This document shows positions 1 through 9,750 of a stretch of DNA of 64,000 bases, one piece after another. The notes under the pieces were generated by a model that was not told where the DNA came from, made no database searches, and worked only from the letters and a program-made list of their open reading frames with translations. The position numbers and the translations under genes were made by a program. Origin of the DNA: Marsupella aquatica (Eukaryota > Marchantiophyta); assembly GCA_973895155.1 (NCBI GenBank), contig OZ316892.1, positions 22,878,001-22,942,000 of the forward strand. Direction: 5' to 3'. Each line of letters begins with the position of its first letter. The stretch's first letter is position 1.

Positions 1-1448
1 ATCACTGCTTTTAGTGACAAATACCCAGAATTTGAAAAGCTGAACACAGAAGTGATTGGGGTCTCCACAGATAGTGTGGTAAGCCTTGCTCACTTATCCT
101 TATTGTGTTTGTGCCTGATTTGTTGCTCACAAAATCTGTTGCTCAGGTTTTCATCATAAATTTTCTAAAGCTAACATCAAGTGCATTAACTCAGTTTATC
201 TGTCCAGTTTTCCCACCTTGCATGGATCCAAAGTGATAGGAAGTCTGGAGGTCTTGGAGATTTAAAATACCCTCTTGTCTCGGATCTTACTAAGAAGATT
301 TCAAAGGCCTACAGTGTCTTGATTGCTGATCAGGTACATATTCTCAGGATGACAATGCTTTGTCCTAGACTACTAGCACATTTTGTGAATATCTACAAAG
401 AGGGTCAATTTCCAGATAGAAAATGATTATTGCATCTGTTCACAGAAACCAACGGAGCCCATGCCTGGAGATGTTCCACTGGTTGGAGGTATTCCAAAGC
501 CAGTGGTACAAACAGAACCTACCAAATCATTTGATGAGAGAACACAAAGATTGAAGAGGCCTTCTAATGTCTTTGATATTTACAAGGTCATGGAGTGTGT
601 CAGATTCTTCTTGTTTAGTACAATGTTAGTTGAACTCCCTTATTGCTTTCATACAAAAAAGTTTCAGCCTCAAGAGGTGTTACCTAGATCCTCCCGGCCA
701 GAGCATGAAATCTGTCAATTCTAGCTCTGATAATTGTCAACGTTTCTATATCTCACTCAAAATCACTTGAAAAATCTGTCAATGTGGCTTGCTTGGTATG
801 AACCAGCCCATTCATTTGGCATAATCTTATGTAAAAAGCTTTTCTTACAAATCAAGGACATTGGATCTTTATGGTAATTGAGGGTTGATGCAGGGCATTG
901 CACTTCGTGGTTTGTTCATAATTGACAAGGAGGGCATCATCCAACATGCCACCATCAACAACTTGTCAATTGGCCGCAGTGTGGACGAGACTCTCCGCAC
1001 CTTGCAGGTATACTATTTATGCCATCTTCAGGGGCTGTTATGCGGTCTAGACTACACAAAAACTGTAGGAAATGTTTTCTAAGTAGTGGCAAGTGGTCAC
1101 ATCTCACTGACACCACATAGTCATAGGGAGTACTTGTTTATAAATCTGCTTTGTTCTAATGATCTTGTGCCTTTGAGAGGAAGTGTGTGCACCAATTTTT
1201 TTGCATTCCTGTTGGAGTCTTGCCTTTCAATTGAAAGTCAAGCGATATCTTCCTTTTGTGATGGACTTTCTTGTCCTCTTGGAGATAGTTGGCCTTGCAT
1301 CAGGATCCTCACCACTTATTTGTTGTGCCAGGCAGTACAGTATGTGCAAGAGAACCCAGATGAGGTTTGCCCTGCTGGGTGGAAGCCAGGTGAAAAGACA
1401 ATGAAGCAGGACTTGAAGCTGAGCAAAGAATACTTTGCGGCCATATAG
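1..1448 (+). CDS. 2-Cys peroxiredoxin, chloroplast type (3' part of gene)
   Basis: Thiol peroxidase that reduces H2O2 and organic peroxides, in plants a chloroplast enzyme (BAS1-like). Four exons join in frame: 1-78, 208-333, 894-1007 and 1332-1448, all with GT-AG introns. The first visible exon reads through [12 protein letters not shown] and VIGVSTDSV. The third gives [14 protein letters not shown] and [13 protein letters not shown]. The last carries the resolving cysteine in [13 protein letters not shown] and ends KEYFAAI-stop, the usual plant C-terminus. The peroxidatic cysteine exon and transit peptide lie upstream of the window, so the gene is partial only because of the window edge. 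The order and identity of motifs make the assignment firm. The intron between exons 2 and 3 holds a possible extra exon, listed separately. Confidence 0.93.
446..586 (+). other. Candidate in-frame cassette exon in the peroxiredoxin gene
   Basis: Inside the 560-bp intron between the LIADQ and GIALRG exons lies an open 141-bp block, preceded by TTCACAG and followed by AAG|GTCATG. Its length is exactly 47 codons and it would join in frame on both sides. The encoded segment is proline- and charge-rich (it includes [15 protein letters not shown]). Family members I know go directly from the LIADQ-type end to GIALRG, so inclusion would add a 47-residue insert. The donor site is weak, so this may be an alternative exon or a chance open block. 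Confidence 0.4.
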
Positions 1449-4400
1449 GAAGACATGGATTGAAGCCTTTAAAATACATGCATGGAACATAGTTTTGGAG
1501 TTGACCTTAGTAGGAGCAGGTTAAAACGAGATAGTTAGTGGTTCCAAGGTGAGGACACTTTTAGCATTCTGAACTTGGCAAATCCCCTCTACACAAATTT
1601 CTGGCCATTCCTAGTTTGTCTCTTTGACCTTTCATTATACTTATTGGATTTTGAAACATTCTCCAGAGTTCTTTCTTAAAGCACCTGATCTGTGCTAGTT
1701 GGGGTGCTAGTCAAAGGAACACAGGGTTGGTGTTTGTTGTGGTTCAGAATTATGACTGGTTTAAAAGATCATGTTGCTAAGTGGTTTGTCTGCAATGTTA
1801 TCTTTGTGTTCCCATATTGCTCCAAGAAAACTGGTATATATATTGCTTTTAAGTTTATTTTTGGTGCAAACTACACTCAATTCTAGTTGACAAATGCATG
1901 ATCGGGTGAAACACCTTTTTGGTTTGAGTAAGATTGATATATTCTCATGAGACACATGGTAAAAAATAGCATTATTGATTCCTCAATCTCTTATAATAAC
2001 AGTACTTCCAAACAAAACTGACACTATTAGAACCATGCAACAATAACAGTTCACTCTTGCTTGCTCATCCTTTTCTCTAATCACTACTTCCCCGGCTATT
2101 TCAAGAATTAGTGCTTGGTCCCAAACTATGCTATATAAAGGTGCTATATTACTTGTGCACATTTTAGTTAGGAAAGAACATAACTTATTTTGACCAGTAG
2201 CTTTTGATTACTTAAAGATAACTTTTACTGCAGTAACTGATGACCAACCCAACCACTGATGACCAACCCAACCAACAATTACTCTACTTTAGGTGCTACT
2301 TGAAAGATATCTCTATTCTTCAACTTAAATCCGAAAGGACTCAAAGGCAAAACACAACACACCAATAGTATGGAACTATGAATGATCCTTTTTCCTTGAT
2401 AGCAAACAATGTCCAAATTTTGCAGAGGGAAACAATAGAGGCCGTAGAAAAGTGTGGGTGGTGGAGGGTTGCATCAAAAGACATTTAAAGTTTGGATTAG
2501 CCACCCCAGGATAATAAGAGAGGAGTGAAATGTTTGGGGGGAAGGGAAGTTAGCGTACTCTTGGTCTCAAAAGACGTATGACTGTGCCATAAAAGTATTG
2601 TGTGTGGAATGCTTGGCCAACAAGAGTACAAATAATACCAGTCTTCCCTTTGTTCTCCAAAATGGAAAATGGCCACGGTAGCAATGCATGATTATTAATA
2701 CAAGTGACATGGCTTCCTATTGGCCCACCTCTCTCACTGGGTGTGCAGGTGGGCAAAGTGCATTTCCTCCCTTTTTTTCTCCACCATTTTGCACCTTTTT
2801 AAGGGTTGCACTAAGTTACCCTTTGTAAGAGCTTAAAAACACTTACAAATAACGTACCACAGTAGTATTCTTTTGACTTACACTTATTGATGAGTGCATT
2901 CCTTTTACGTAAAGGAAAAGTTGCACTTATGAGGCAGGGGATCACATTTAGGGGAAGGATGTACAACTTAGAACCGAAGTAATGTTAATTGACGCATTGC
3001 ATGCTGAGGCACTCTAGCTTGAGCATCATGTACTCTATAGCATTTACAATGTATGTGACATGTTTGAGTTTCTATTGCTGTTGATTCACTTTGTGAAGCT
3101 TGATCTGCCATTGTTAACACACCCTGGCAACATCTCTCCTGGCTGTGGTGCCTTGACTATTGCACATTACACAATCAAGATCAAACCATATGCTCTTAAT
3201 ATTGATAAATGCAAATTCCAAGTTTCTGCACTTATGATGTACAGTTTGTTGTTTGACAACTACTAGCTCCAGTGTGGTAATAAGAAACTACTATCGACTC
3301 TTAGAGTAGTTGCAGGCTTTACAGTCATGTATTGAAATTCAAATCTTAAGGCATGAACCGACTAAGTATTAATGATAAACTTTCATTGGGTTACTATCAG
3401 TAAATAAGTTCAACAGTAGGGAGATCCCGTGAAACATGGGGAGTCCTGCTATAAGGTCCGATCCTCTTTGCGATGAAACGCCTTAGGATGAGTAGGGATT
3501 GATACTCTCACTCATTTACACATAGGCAAAGAACCGGAATCCATCTTTGTTGAGCTCTGTAGTAAAATTGACCCTCTGCGTGCAACATGGTCTCAATGAC
3601 TCAACAATGTTGCCTGGAGAAGACTTAAGCTTCTTTTTCTTGAAGATACCATCTCAGCCCAATGGAAAGCAAACCAAATTAGTTAGCGGGCTGGAAGGTG
3701 TGATCCCGGGGTGTGATCAAACACAACCGTGCCACCCCATCACTCCCATATCACGGATTCGAGCCAGCTGCTGAAGAAAATTGTCAAAGCTGTCACCAAC
3801 TTTGGGAGTACATAGGGCATCTTCAAAACTCAAGTTGATGTCTTCAAGACTTACTTGATAGGGTGGACAATTTTCTAGCTTTTTTGCAACAGAAATATAT
3901 CTTACCTTTGAATTTCCTTTGTAATACATGACATCTCTATCTCTTTCATGTTCAAGGCTGTCAAGTGGTCAAGCTACCAAGGAGACCTCATCATGTTTTT
4001 TCTTTTGAATGATCATGTGGGTCAACTGAAAACCAAGTAGCACTGGTAGTTTGCCACATACTGATCCTTTTTTAAGGACTACATGCAAACAATGCTGTTG
4101 GGGCAAACTCAGCTGTTTTGCGCCCCTGTCTGAAGGTTTTGTCAGTCCATAGGGGCATCTTGGACAATGTGCCAATCCATCCAGGCATTTCCCAAACAAA
4201 GGATGTTGAATGTAACGAGAAATGCCCGGAGAAACAATGCTCCCATGAATAGAGCCCCTGAACCATGCAAATCCCCTGGACCATGATGCATTGTACACCT
4301 TCACTCATTCACAGCCTTCTTGCTTCCAAAAGGTTTCAATGGCAAAGTTTGAATTTCAACATCTCCCTTGATATCCAACAGATTAGTCTTTCTTGGGCTC

Positions 4401-5136
4401 ATAGAAGTCTCGATAAAAGTGGCTTGGAAATATTTTTCCAACTAGCCTAATATATGTGGTTTTCATGAAGAATTGAGAGACTTGTGAATTTCTAAAAAAT
4501 CACTCCATTGCTAGCTGTCCACACTTAGTTTTGTTTCCAAAAGTTTTGTTGGCAGCTAACTTTGACTTACAGTATCTCCCTGGTACTCAATGGAACCTTA
4601 CGTCTGGGTTTGTTAGAAACTTCTTGGAAAGATCGTTCCAATGAGCCTAGTGTAGTCAAATTTTATGGAGAATTGAAAGACCTACATATTCCCAAGATAA
4701 GTGTCAGAGTTTCTTGTCACATTTCACTCATCCATATAATATGTACTATTGAGTCAATTGTGAGTGAGGTCAGACAAAGCAACTCGGGCTGGAAAGATAT
4801 ATTGGGGCTGCTTCCAAAAGAGCACGTCTGAGCTTTGATGGATGGGAAAAGGGGCTTAAGGAGCTCATAGGAGAAGTTACTAGTGTGTGCCCTCAAGAAG
4901 GCCTCAAAGGAGGCTGGTGGAAACCTTACACTTATTAACCCCCACCTTGAGAATGTGGTTAATTTTCTTACCACATTTCACTCATCCACACAATGTGTAT
5001 TAGATGAAAAGAAAAGAGAGTTTCACCTCACTCCATCCAGGTTGCAAAAGTCTATTTAAAAGCTATTTTGCAAACTTTGGGGGGTCCATCCTGGCTTCAC
5101 TTCCCAGTCAAGGAGAGTGACCCACTATTTTTTTTT
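1449..5136. other. Spacer between peroxiredoxin and SINE array
   Basis: No gene that I can support. Several short open frames occur without family motifs or splice structure. An open 70-codon stretch on the minus strand at 3717-3929 looks coding-like in composition but matches nothing I recognise. A short direct repeat (GATGACCAACCCAACCA twice) lies near 2239-2275, and a duplicated block is listed separately. Confidence 0.5.
4318..4690. repeat. Diverged tandem duplication, about 214-bp period
   Basis: The stretch beginning near 4318 (CTTCCAAAAGGTTTCAATGGC, then TTCAACATCTCCC) recurs in diverged form from about 4533 (TTCCAAAAGTTTTGTTGGC, then TACAGTATCTCCC). The later parts also pair, with GAATTGAGAGACTTG in copy one and GAATTGAAAGACCTA in copy two. 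Neither copy has a usable open frame. It is probably a decayed dispersed repeat. Confidence 0.45.
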
Positions 5137-5800
5137 GGTGTCTTGAAAGGAAACAAGGAAGAACACTTAGTAGACTCTCCCCACCCCAATAGTGACATAC
5201 ATCCATTGTACCGAACCCACAGATCCTGACAGAGATTCGCACCAGTTGGGAGAGAAAATCAAATCAGGGTCACAAAGTGGTCAACCAGGGACTGAGAGGA
5301 TAATCAGGACTTCCATACTACCCACAAAACCTCTTGGTTCCGGGCTAATCCCTAGCTACTCCCCTAGCAAACTGACCTAAGCCAGTTGGTTGTGACCCAC
5401 TACTCTAGACAAAAAAAGAGCACACATATACTTTTTACACCCCTATGTGTGGAAGGAGGATTGAACCTAGGAATCCCTGGCTAATTCCATAGCCAACTGA
5501 CCTAAGCCAGTTGGTTGTTACCCACTATTCTAGACAAAAAAAAGACCACACATATACCTTTTACACCCCTATGTGTGGAATTAAGGGGGATTGAACTTCG
5601 TACCTCTCAGTTCCGGGCTAATTCCCTAGCCAACTGAACTAATCCACTTGGTTCTGACCCACTATTCTAAAAAAAAAAAAAACATGTACACATATACCTT
5701 TTACACCCATTGTACCCCCTATGTGTGGAAGGGGGATTGAACCTGAGACCTCTCAGTTGGGGCTAATTTCCTGGCCAACTGACCTAAGCCAATTGGTTGT
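5137..5800 (-). mobile_element. Tandem tRNA-derived SINE-like units
   Basis: On the minus strand four units begin with CAACCAACTGG-like heads at about 5800, 5655, 5518 and 5393, spaced 125-145 bp. Each head carries TTAGGTCAGTTGG, which resembles a tRNA A box, and about 43 bp later GGTTCAATCC, which resembles a B box (for example 5734-5743). This is the layout of an internal Pol III promoter from a tRNA. Units end in a T run followed by AGAATAGTGGGTCA. Plant SINEs with T-rich tails (Au and p-SINE1 types) are known. The last unit extends into a longer body ending in AGACTCTCCCC near 5172. A related element lies at 28054-28948. Confidence 0.6.
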
Positions 5801-6579
5801 GAGCCACTATTATAAGACGAAAAAGAAGCTTTGGTTCTGTCATCCAACAGCTACTTTAGAAGGCATCGCCGACTGAAAGACACTTTTTCGTGCCCTCCCT
5901 CAGCCCAAAGTATTCTCTTTCTATTATTGCTACACATTTTTTCCTTTGCAAAGCACAGCTGTTGACTGACTGCCTGCCTGCAATCGTCGTGTGGAATCCA
6001 CTCGACCAAATTTGTAATCTCTCGCTGATGGTGGTGAACATGAGAAGACAGTGCAGCTGATCGCAGTGGGCAGACGAGAAGATTGGCTTCCAAGGAAATC
6101 TCCTCGAAATGCAGTGAGGGACAAGGTGCAGATGTGAGTAGACCCAGCAGGAACGAAGTCGCACAGGAACCCAGAGAGGAAATCGATCGAGGAGGATGCA
6201 TCACTTGATTCTCCTGTGAATTTGCTTTGCAGCACTGGGGAGCGCTTGGAATGCTGCCACAATGAGGATGGAATGAAATGTGCAGTCATTCTCTTTGGAG
6301 TCGTTGCTTGTTTCGCGAGATCGGAAGAAAGAGCGCAGGGAGGCAGCAACAAGAAGGCTTGTTGCTAGGTTTGACAGGGGTTGACGAGGTAGAGAGACAG
6401 TATGGATGCTGGGACATGGGTTGGTTGGTCGATTGCCGGCTGCTGGAGTGAGTGTTGTGAATCTGAGCTGCTCCTCGATTCGCTGGAAGCAGGAGGAATG
6501 CACGGTTCTGGGGATTGACAGTCAGAGGTTGTGACAGTGGGAGCAGCAGCAGGAGCAGCAGCATCCCACCGAAAACACG
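5801..6579. other. Upstream region and probable 5' leader of the DUF2921 gene
   Basis: About 780 bp precede the DUF2921 start codon. The sequence becomes richer in GC after about 6000, as in many plant 5' leaders, and contains several short upstream ATGs. Open frames on the minus strand here are shadows with no family match. No clear TATA box was found. Confidence 0.4.
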
Positions 6580-9500
6580 ATGGGTAGGTCATTATCAAGC
6601 CTGGTCAGAATTCAACTTCTCTTGCTGACTTTATGTGTCTGTAGCTTCACGTTTGGGGTCCAGGATGAGGCATTCGATCCACCTTCTGTGGCGAGAAGTA
6701 GGGTGAGTATCACCCCCAAAAAGCAGGTGCAGTACACCAGAGCGGAAGAAGTGAAGAAAAAGTGCCCTAAATTGATTCCAAGGGAATTGCAACCTGAGGA
6801 ACAAGCTTGGATGGGCCATTTGTTTCTCAAACGGAGACTGTCTTTTGAATTTGGATATTGGGAGGAAGCAGAGGCTGGATCCACTCCAATAGTCCCATTC
6901 CTTGAATTGAACGATACTGCGCTTCCTGCCAACTTGAAGCTAGCCGCATTTTCGGTCACAGATATTGCCAACAACGAGAGGCTCAAAGGTACATTGCAGC
7001 TGATAATCGTAGATGGGAGAACCCCTTATTTTATGCATCGTTCTCCCGGAGCTTCATTCACCATGCGTCGAGGGCTTTCGGTGCTAACCATCGAGTTGGA
7101 AGGGATTTACCAACCGACCGAGAATGAAGACGTTGTTTGTATGCTGGGATGTGCTTTTCTTCCATCCCCTGACGGAGGTGTACACTTCCCCAACATCCAG
7201 AATTCAGGTGGCTCAAAGGATTTGGAGAAAAACTGTGATATCCAGATTCAGCTCAATTATCCCCTGAATTTTAATCTCACATCTCAGATCGTTCGAGGTA
7301 CAGTTCAAAGCTTAGTTCCTGTCGGGGAGCGATATAATTTCGCCCCAATTACATTTTCTTCTCAAACTGCAGCCAGATCCTACGAACCGGCCCCTGCAGA
7401 AGTTGTGAACAAAGCCTGTCCTGCTGACGCTTCTTCGGAGTTGGACAGCACTGGCTCTGCGTACAAAGGGCCTATCGACGATTATTGTGCTATCGCAAAC
7501 CAATACTTTATGAATTCGCTGCTGGATATTGAGCCCAACTGGATGTGCAATGGGACGACTCAGAACTGCCGGAGGATTGGCCCATTTTCGAGCTACGCAG
7601 AGGGCACTGCTTATCAGGCGGATTACAACACGAGGAGGGCGCGAATTCTGGTGCAACAGTCCGTGTCTAATCCGTGCTACCTTGTGGATGAGGAGACCCC
7701 TTTAACTCTTATTCTTCGTCTTGTCCCTGCCGCTGAGGACGAGTTTACTGCTCGCCAGAGTTCTGGCTTGGACGGCCACACTCTCGTGGCGGAGGGTTAC
7801 TTGACCAATCGCTCAAGCACGCTCTGCATGATTGCTTGTAAAGTAGACAGTGCTACTGGTCAGACGGATGATTGCAATTACAGAGTCACTCTCCACGTCC
7901 CTCTCATTCTTTCCATCGAACAGCGTAATGTCTACGAGGGCAGCATTTCTAGCCTTCTTGCCCTAAACCACTCTGAGTCATTCTTTCCCCTTGCGTTCTA
8001 TTCTAAACTGGATCTGAACAACCGAAATCTGCCTGATGGATACCGCTCAGCCCTGCGTTACAATTACACCAGAATTGAATTGGCTGAAGCTGTTTTAAGT
8101 AAGTACGAGCCAGAATCCAGGTCCAAACTGAAGACACCCTGGTTTAAGTATCCTACGCTCATCGGAGAGGCAGATGGCCACTATCAGTCCCTAGCAGACG
8201 ATCTGAACTTCCATAGCAACCTGAGCCCTAGTCAAGGGCAGTGGAGTATCATAAATTTTGATCTAGTAGCCATGGATAAGTATCTCCCTTTCCTTTATTC
8301 TGGGTTTCTTGAAGTGAATGATCTTGTAGGACCTGTGAATGACACCATCGTGACCAAAACTGAACCGAGGCCAAATCGTCGCCAAGAGGCTAGGAAGTAT
8401 CTGAATTGCTCTGGTACATTGAACTTCGTGGGGGAGATGGGGGATGGCGAGGAGAACACGCTGACTATCTTCACCGAAGGATTTTACAATCCTTTGGATG
8501 GACAGATGTACATGGTGGGATGCCGAACTATCAAGGATTCTTGGGAGCAGATTGCTCACGGTTCTGACGACCTCGTTGAAGGGATGGACTGTGAGATTGA
8601 GGTTGTCTTGCAGTACCCTACGACTTTATCTGCATGGCTGCTGAATCCAGGTGTGAAAGTGAAGGTGCACAGCAATCGCCCTGTCACTAATGAATTCCAT
8701 TTCGACGATGTCGAGGCTGAGACATACCCCATTTTCTACAAACGACAACGGGAACAGGTGATTACATTTAAGAGCTTCGAAGCAGCTCTAAGTGTTCTCG
8801 CTCTCAGCCTGACCTTGATATGCATTGTCGGTCAGTTGACGTACCTTGGAAATCATGGGGAATCCACTTCATACATCTCCCTCTCCATGCTGGGCGCTCA
8901 GGGTATGGGATATGCAATCCCCCTGATTACTGGTGCTGAATCTTTGCTGGCAAGAAAGTTTGATTATAGAGAGGACCACTTTTTTCGAGAGAGCGGTTTA
9001 GTTGAGATGATTGTATATGTGGACAAAATTCTTACGTTGGTGGCTCTTCTACTCTTCTTACGCATCTTCGAGAAGGTTTGGAGAGAGAGGAGATCACTCT
9101 CTGAACTGGGGGATGCAGGGATAGTCCCCCGTGATCGGAGCGTGTTTGTGATCTGTTTTATTATCCATGCTATAGGGTTCGTTTCAGTGATGGGTCTTCA
9201 CTCTCGACACTCTCGGACCAGGGTTGAGATTGCGAATCCTAAACCAGCTGTCGAAACTTTGATAATGGAAGAAAGCATCAATCAGCTTTGGCCTGTTGAC
9301 AATAGGTTTGATGGGATCCGGAGAGGACCTATGTGGCAGGTCTCACAGGAATACACAGGGCTCATTGAGGACCTGTTTTTGCTACCACAAGTAGTGGGAT
9401 TCGGCCTGTGGGACGTCACTGGGAAGCCATTGAGAAAGTCCTTCTTTGTGGGGTTAACTCTTCTGCAAATAGTGCCTCATGTCTATGACTACCTTCGTCC

Positions 9501-9750
9501 CACCCGTTTCGGCTCTCCTATCTATGCAAACCCTGAATTTGACTTCTACACAGATGTGGGCAACATTTTGATACCAGCTCTAGCTTTGATTCTTGCTCTG
9601 CTGGTTTTCTGTCAGCAAAGATGGAAGGGGTTTCTCCGGTTGCCAAGAAGGTTCCTTTACCAACCGTTGGGAACGAAGAGTAGCGAGACAGAGCTCGTCT
9701 CAACAAAGGGTCGAAACCATTTGCCTCCCATCCCAGAAGATGATGAATAG
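6580..9750 (+). CDS. DUF2921-family multi-pass membrane protein, 1056 aa
   Basis: Intronless 1056-codon gene. Residues 1-26 form a signal peptide (LLLLTLCVCSFTFG). A long non-cytosolic part (about 27-730) follows with many N-glycosylation sites. It contains three diverged modules, each with a cysteine motif and then a DCxIxVxLxYP-like strand: C187/C191 with C219, C416/C420 with C432, and C648 with C671. Seven hydrophobic segments follow at about 732-757, 764-789, 808-830, 853-872, 925-945, 954-972 and 994-1012. The C-tail is short and acidic, ending PEDDE. This is the architecture of plant DUF2921 proteins, related in their membrane part to Tul1/FLY1-type proteins; no RING finger is present. 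Function is not established from sequence. The start is the first ATG giving a signal peptide. Confidence 0.85.
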   Translation: MGRSLSSLVRIQLLLLTLCVCSFTFGVQDEAFDPPSVARSRVSITPKKQVQYTRAEEVKKKCPKLIPRELQPEEQAWMGHLFLKRRLSFEFGYWEEAEAGSTPIVPFLELNDTALPANLKLAAFSVTDIANNERLKGTLQLIIVDGRTPYFMHRSPGASFTMRRGLSVLTIELEGIYQPTENEDVVCMLGCAFLPSPDGGVHFPNIQNSGGSKDLEKNCDIQIQLNYPLNFNLTSQIVRGTVQSLVPVGERYNFAPITFSSQTAARSYEPAPAEVVNKACPADASSELDSTGSAYKGPIDDYCAIANQYFMNSLLDIEPNWMCNGTTQNCRRIGPFSSYAEGTAYQADYNTRRARILVQQSVSNPCYLVDEETPLTLILRLVPAAEDEFTARQSSGLDGHTLVAEGYLTNRSSTLCMIACKVDSATGQTDDCNYRVTLHVPLILSIEQRNVYEGSISSLLALNHSESFFPLAFYSKLDLNNRNLPDGYRSALRYNYTRIELAEAVLSKYEPESRSKLKTPWFKYPTLIGEADGHYQSLADDLNFHSNLSPSQGQWSIINFDLVAMDKYLPFLYSGFLEVNDLVGPVNDTIVTKTEPRPNRRQEARKYLNCSGTLNFVGEMGDGEENTLTIFTEGFYNPLDGQMYMVGCRTIKDSWEQIAHGSDDLVEGMDCEIEVVLQYPTTLSAWLLNPGVKVKVHSNRPVTNEFHFDDVEAETYPIFYKRQREQVITFKSFEAALSVLALSLTLICIVGQLTYLGNHGESTSYISLSMLGAQGMGYAIPLITGAESLLARKFDYREDHFFRESGLVEMIVYVDKILTLVALLLFLRIFEKVWRERRSLSELGDAGIVPRDRSVFVICFIIHAIGFVSVMGLHSRHSRTRVEIANPKPAVETLIMEESINQLWPVDNRFDGIRRGPMWQVSQEYTGLIEDLFLLPQVVGFGLWDVTGKPLRKSFFVGLTLLQIVPHVYDYLRPTRFGSPIYANPEFDFYTDVGNILIPALALILALLVFCQQRWKGFLRLPRRFLYQPLGTKSSETELVSTKGRNHLPPIPEDDE

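Noticed and set aside
5851-6598. Overlapping minus-strand open frames of 60-140 codons upstream of the DUF2921 gene
   Set aside because: Several frames overlap one another with no family match, in a GC-rich leader region.
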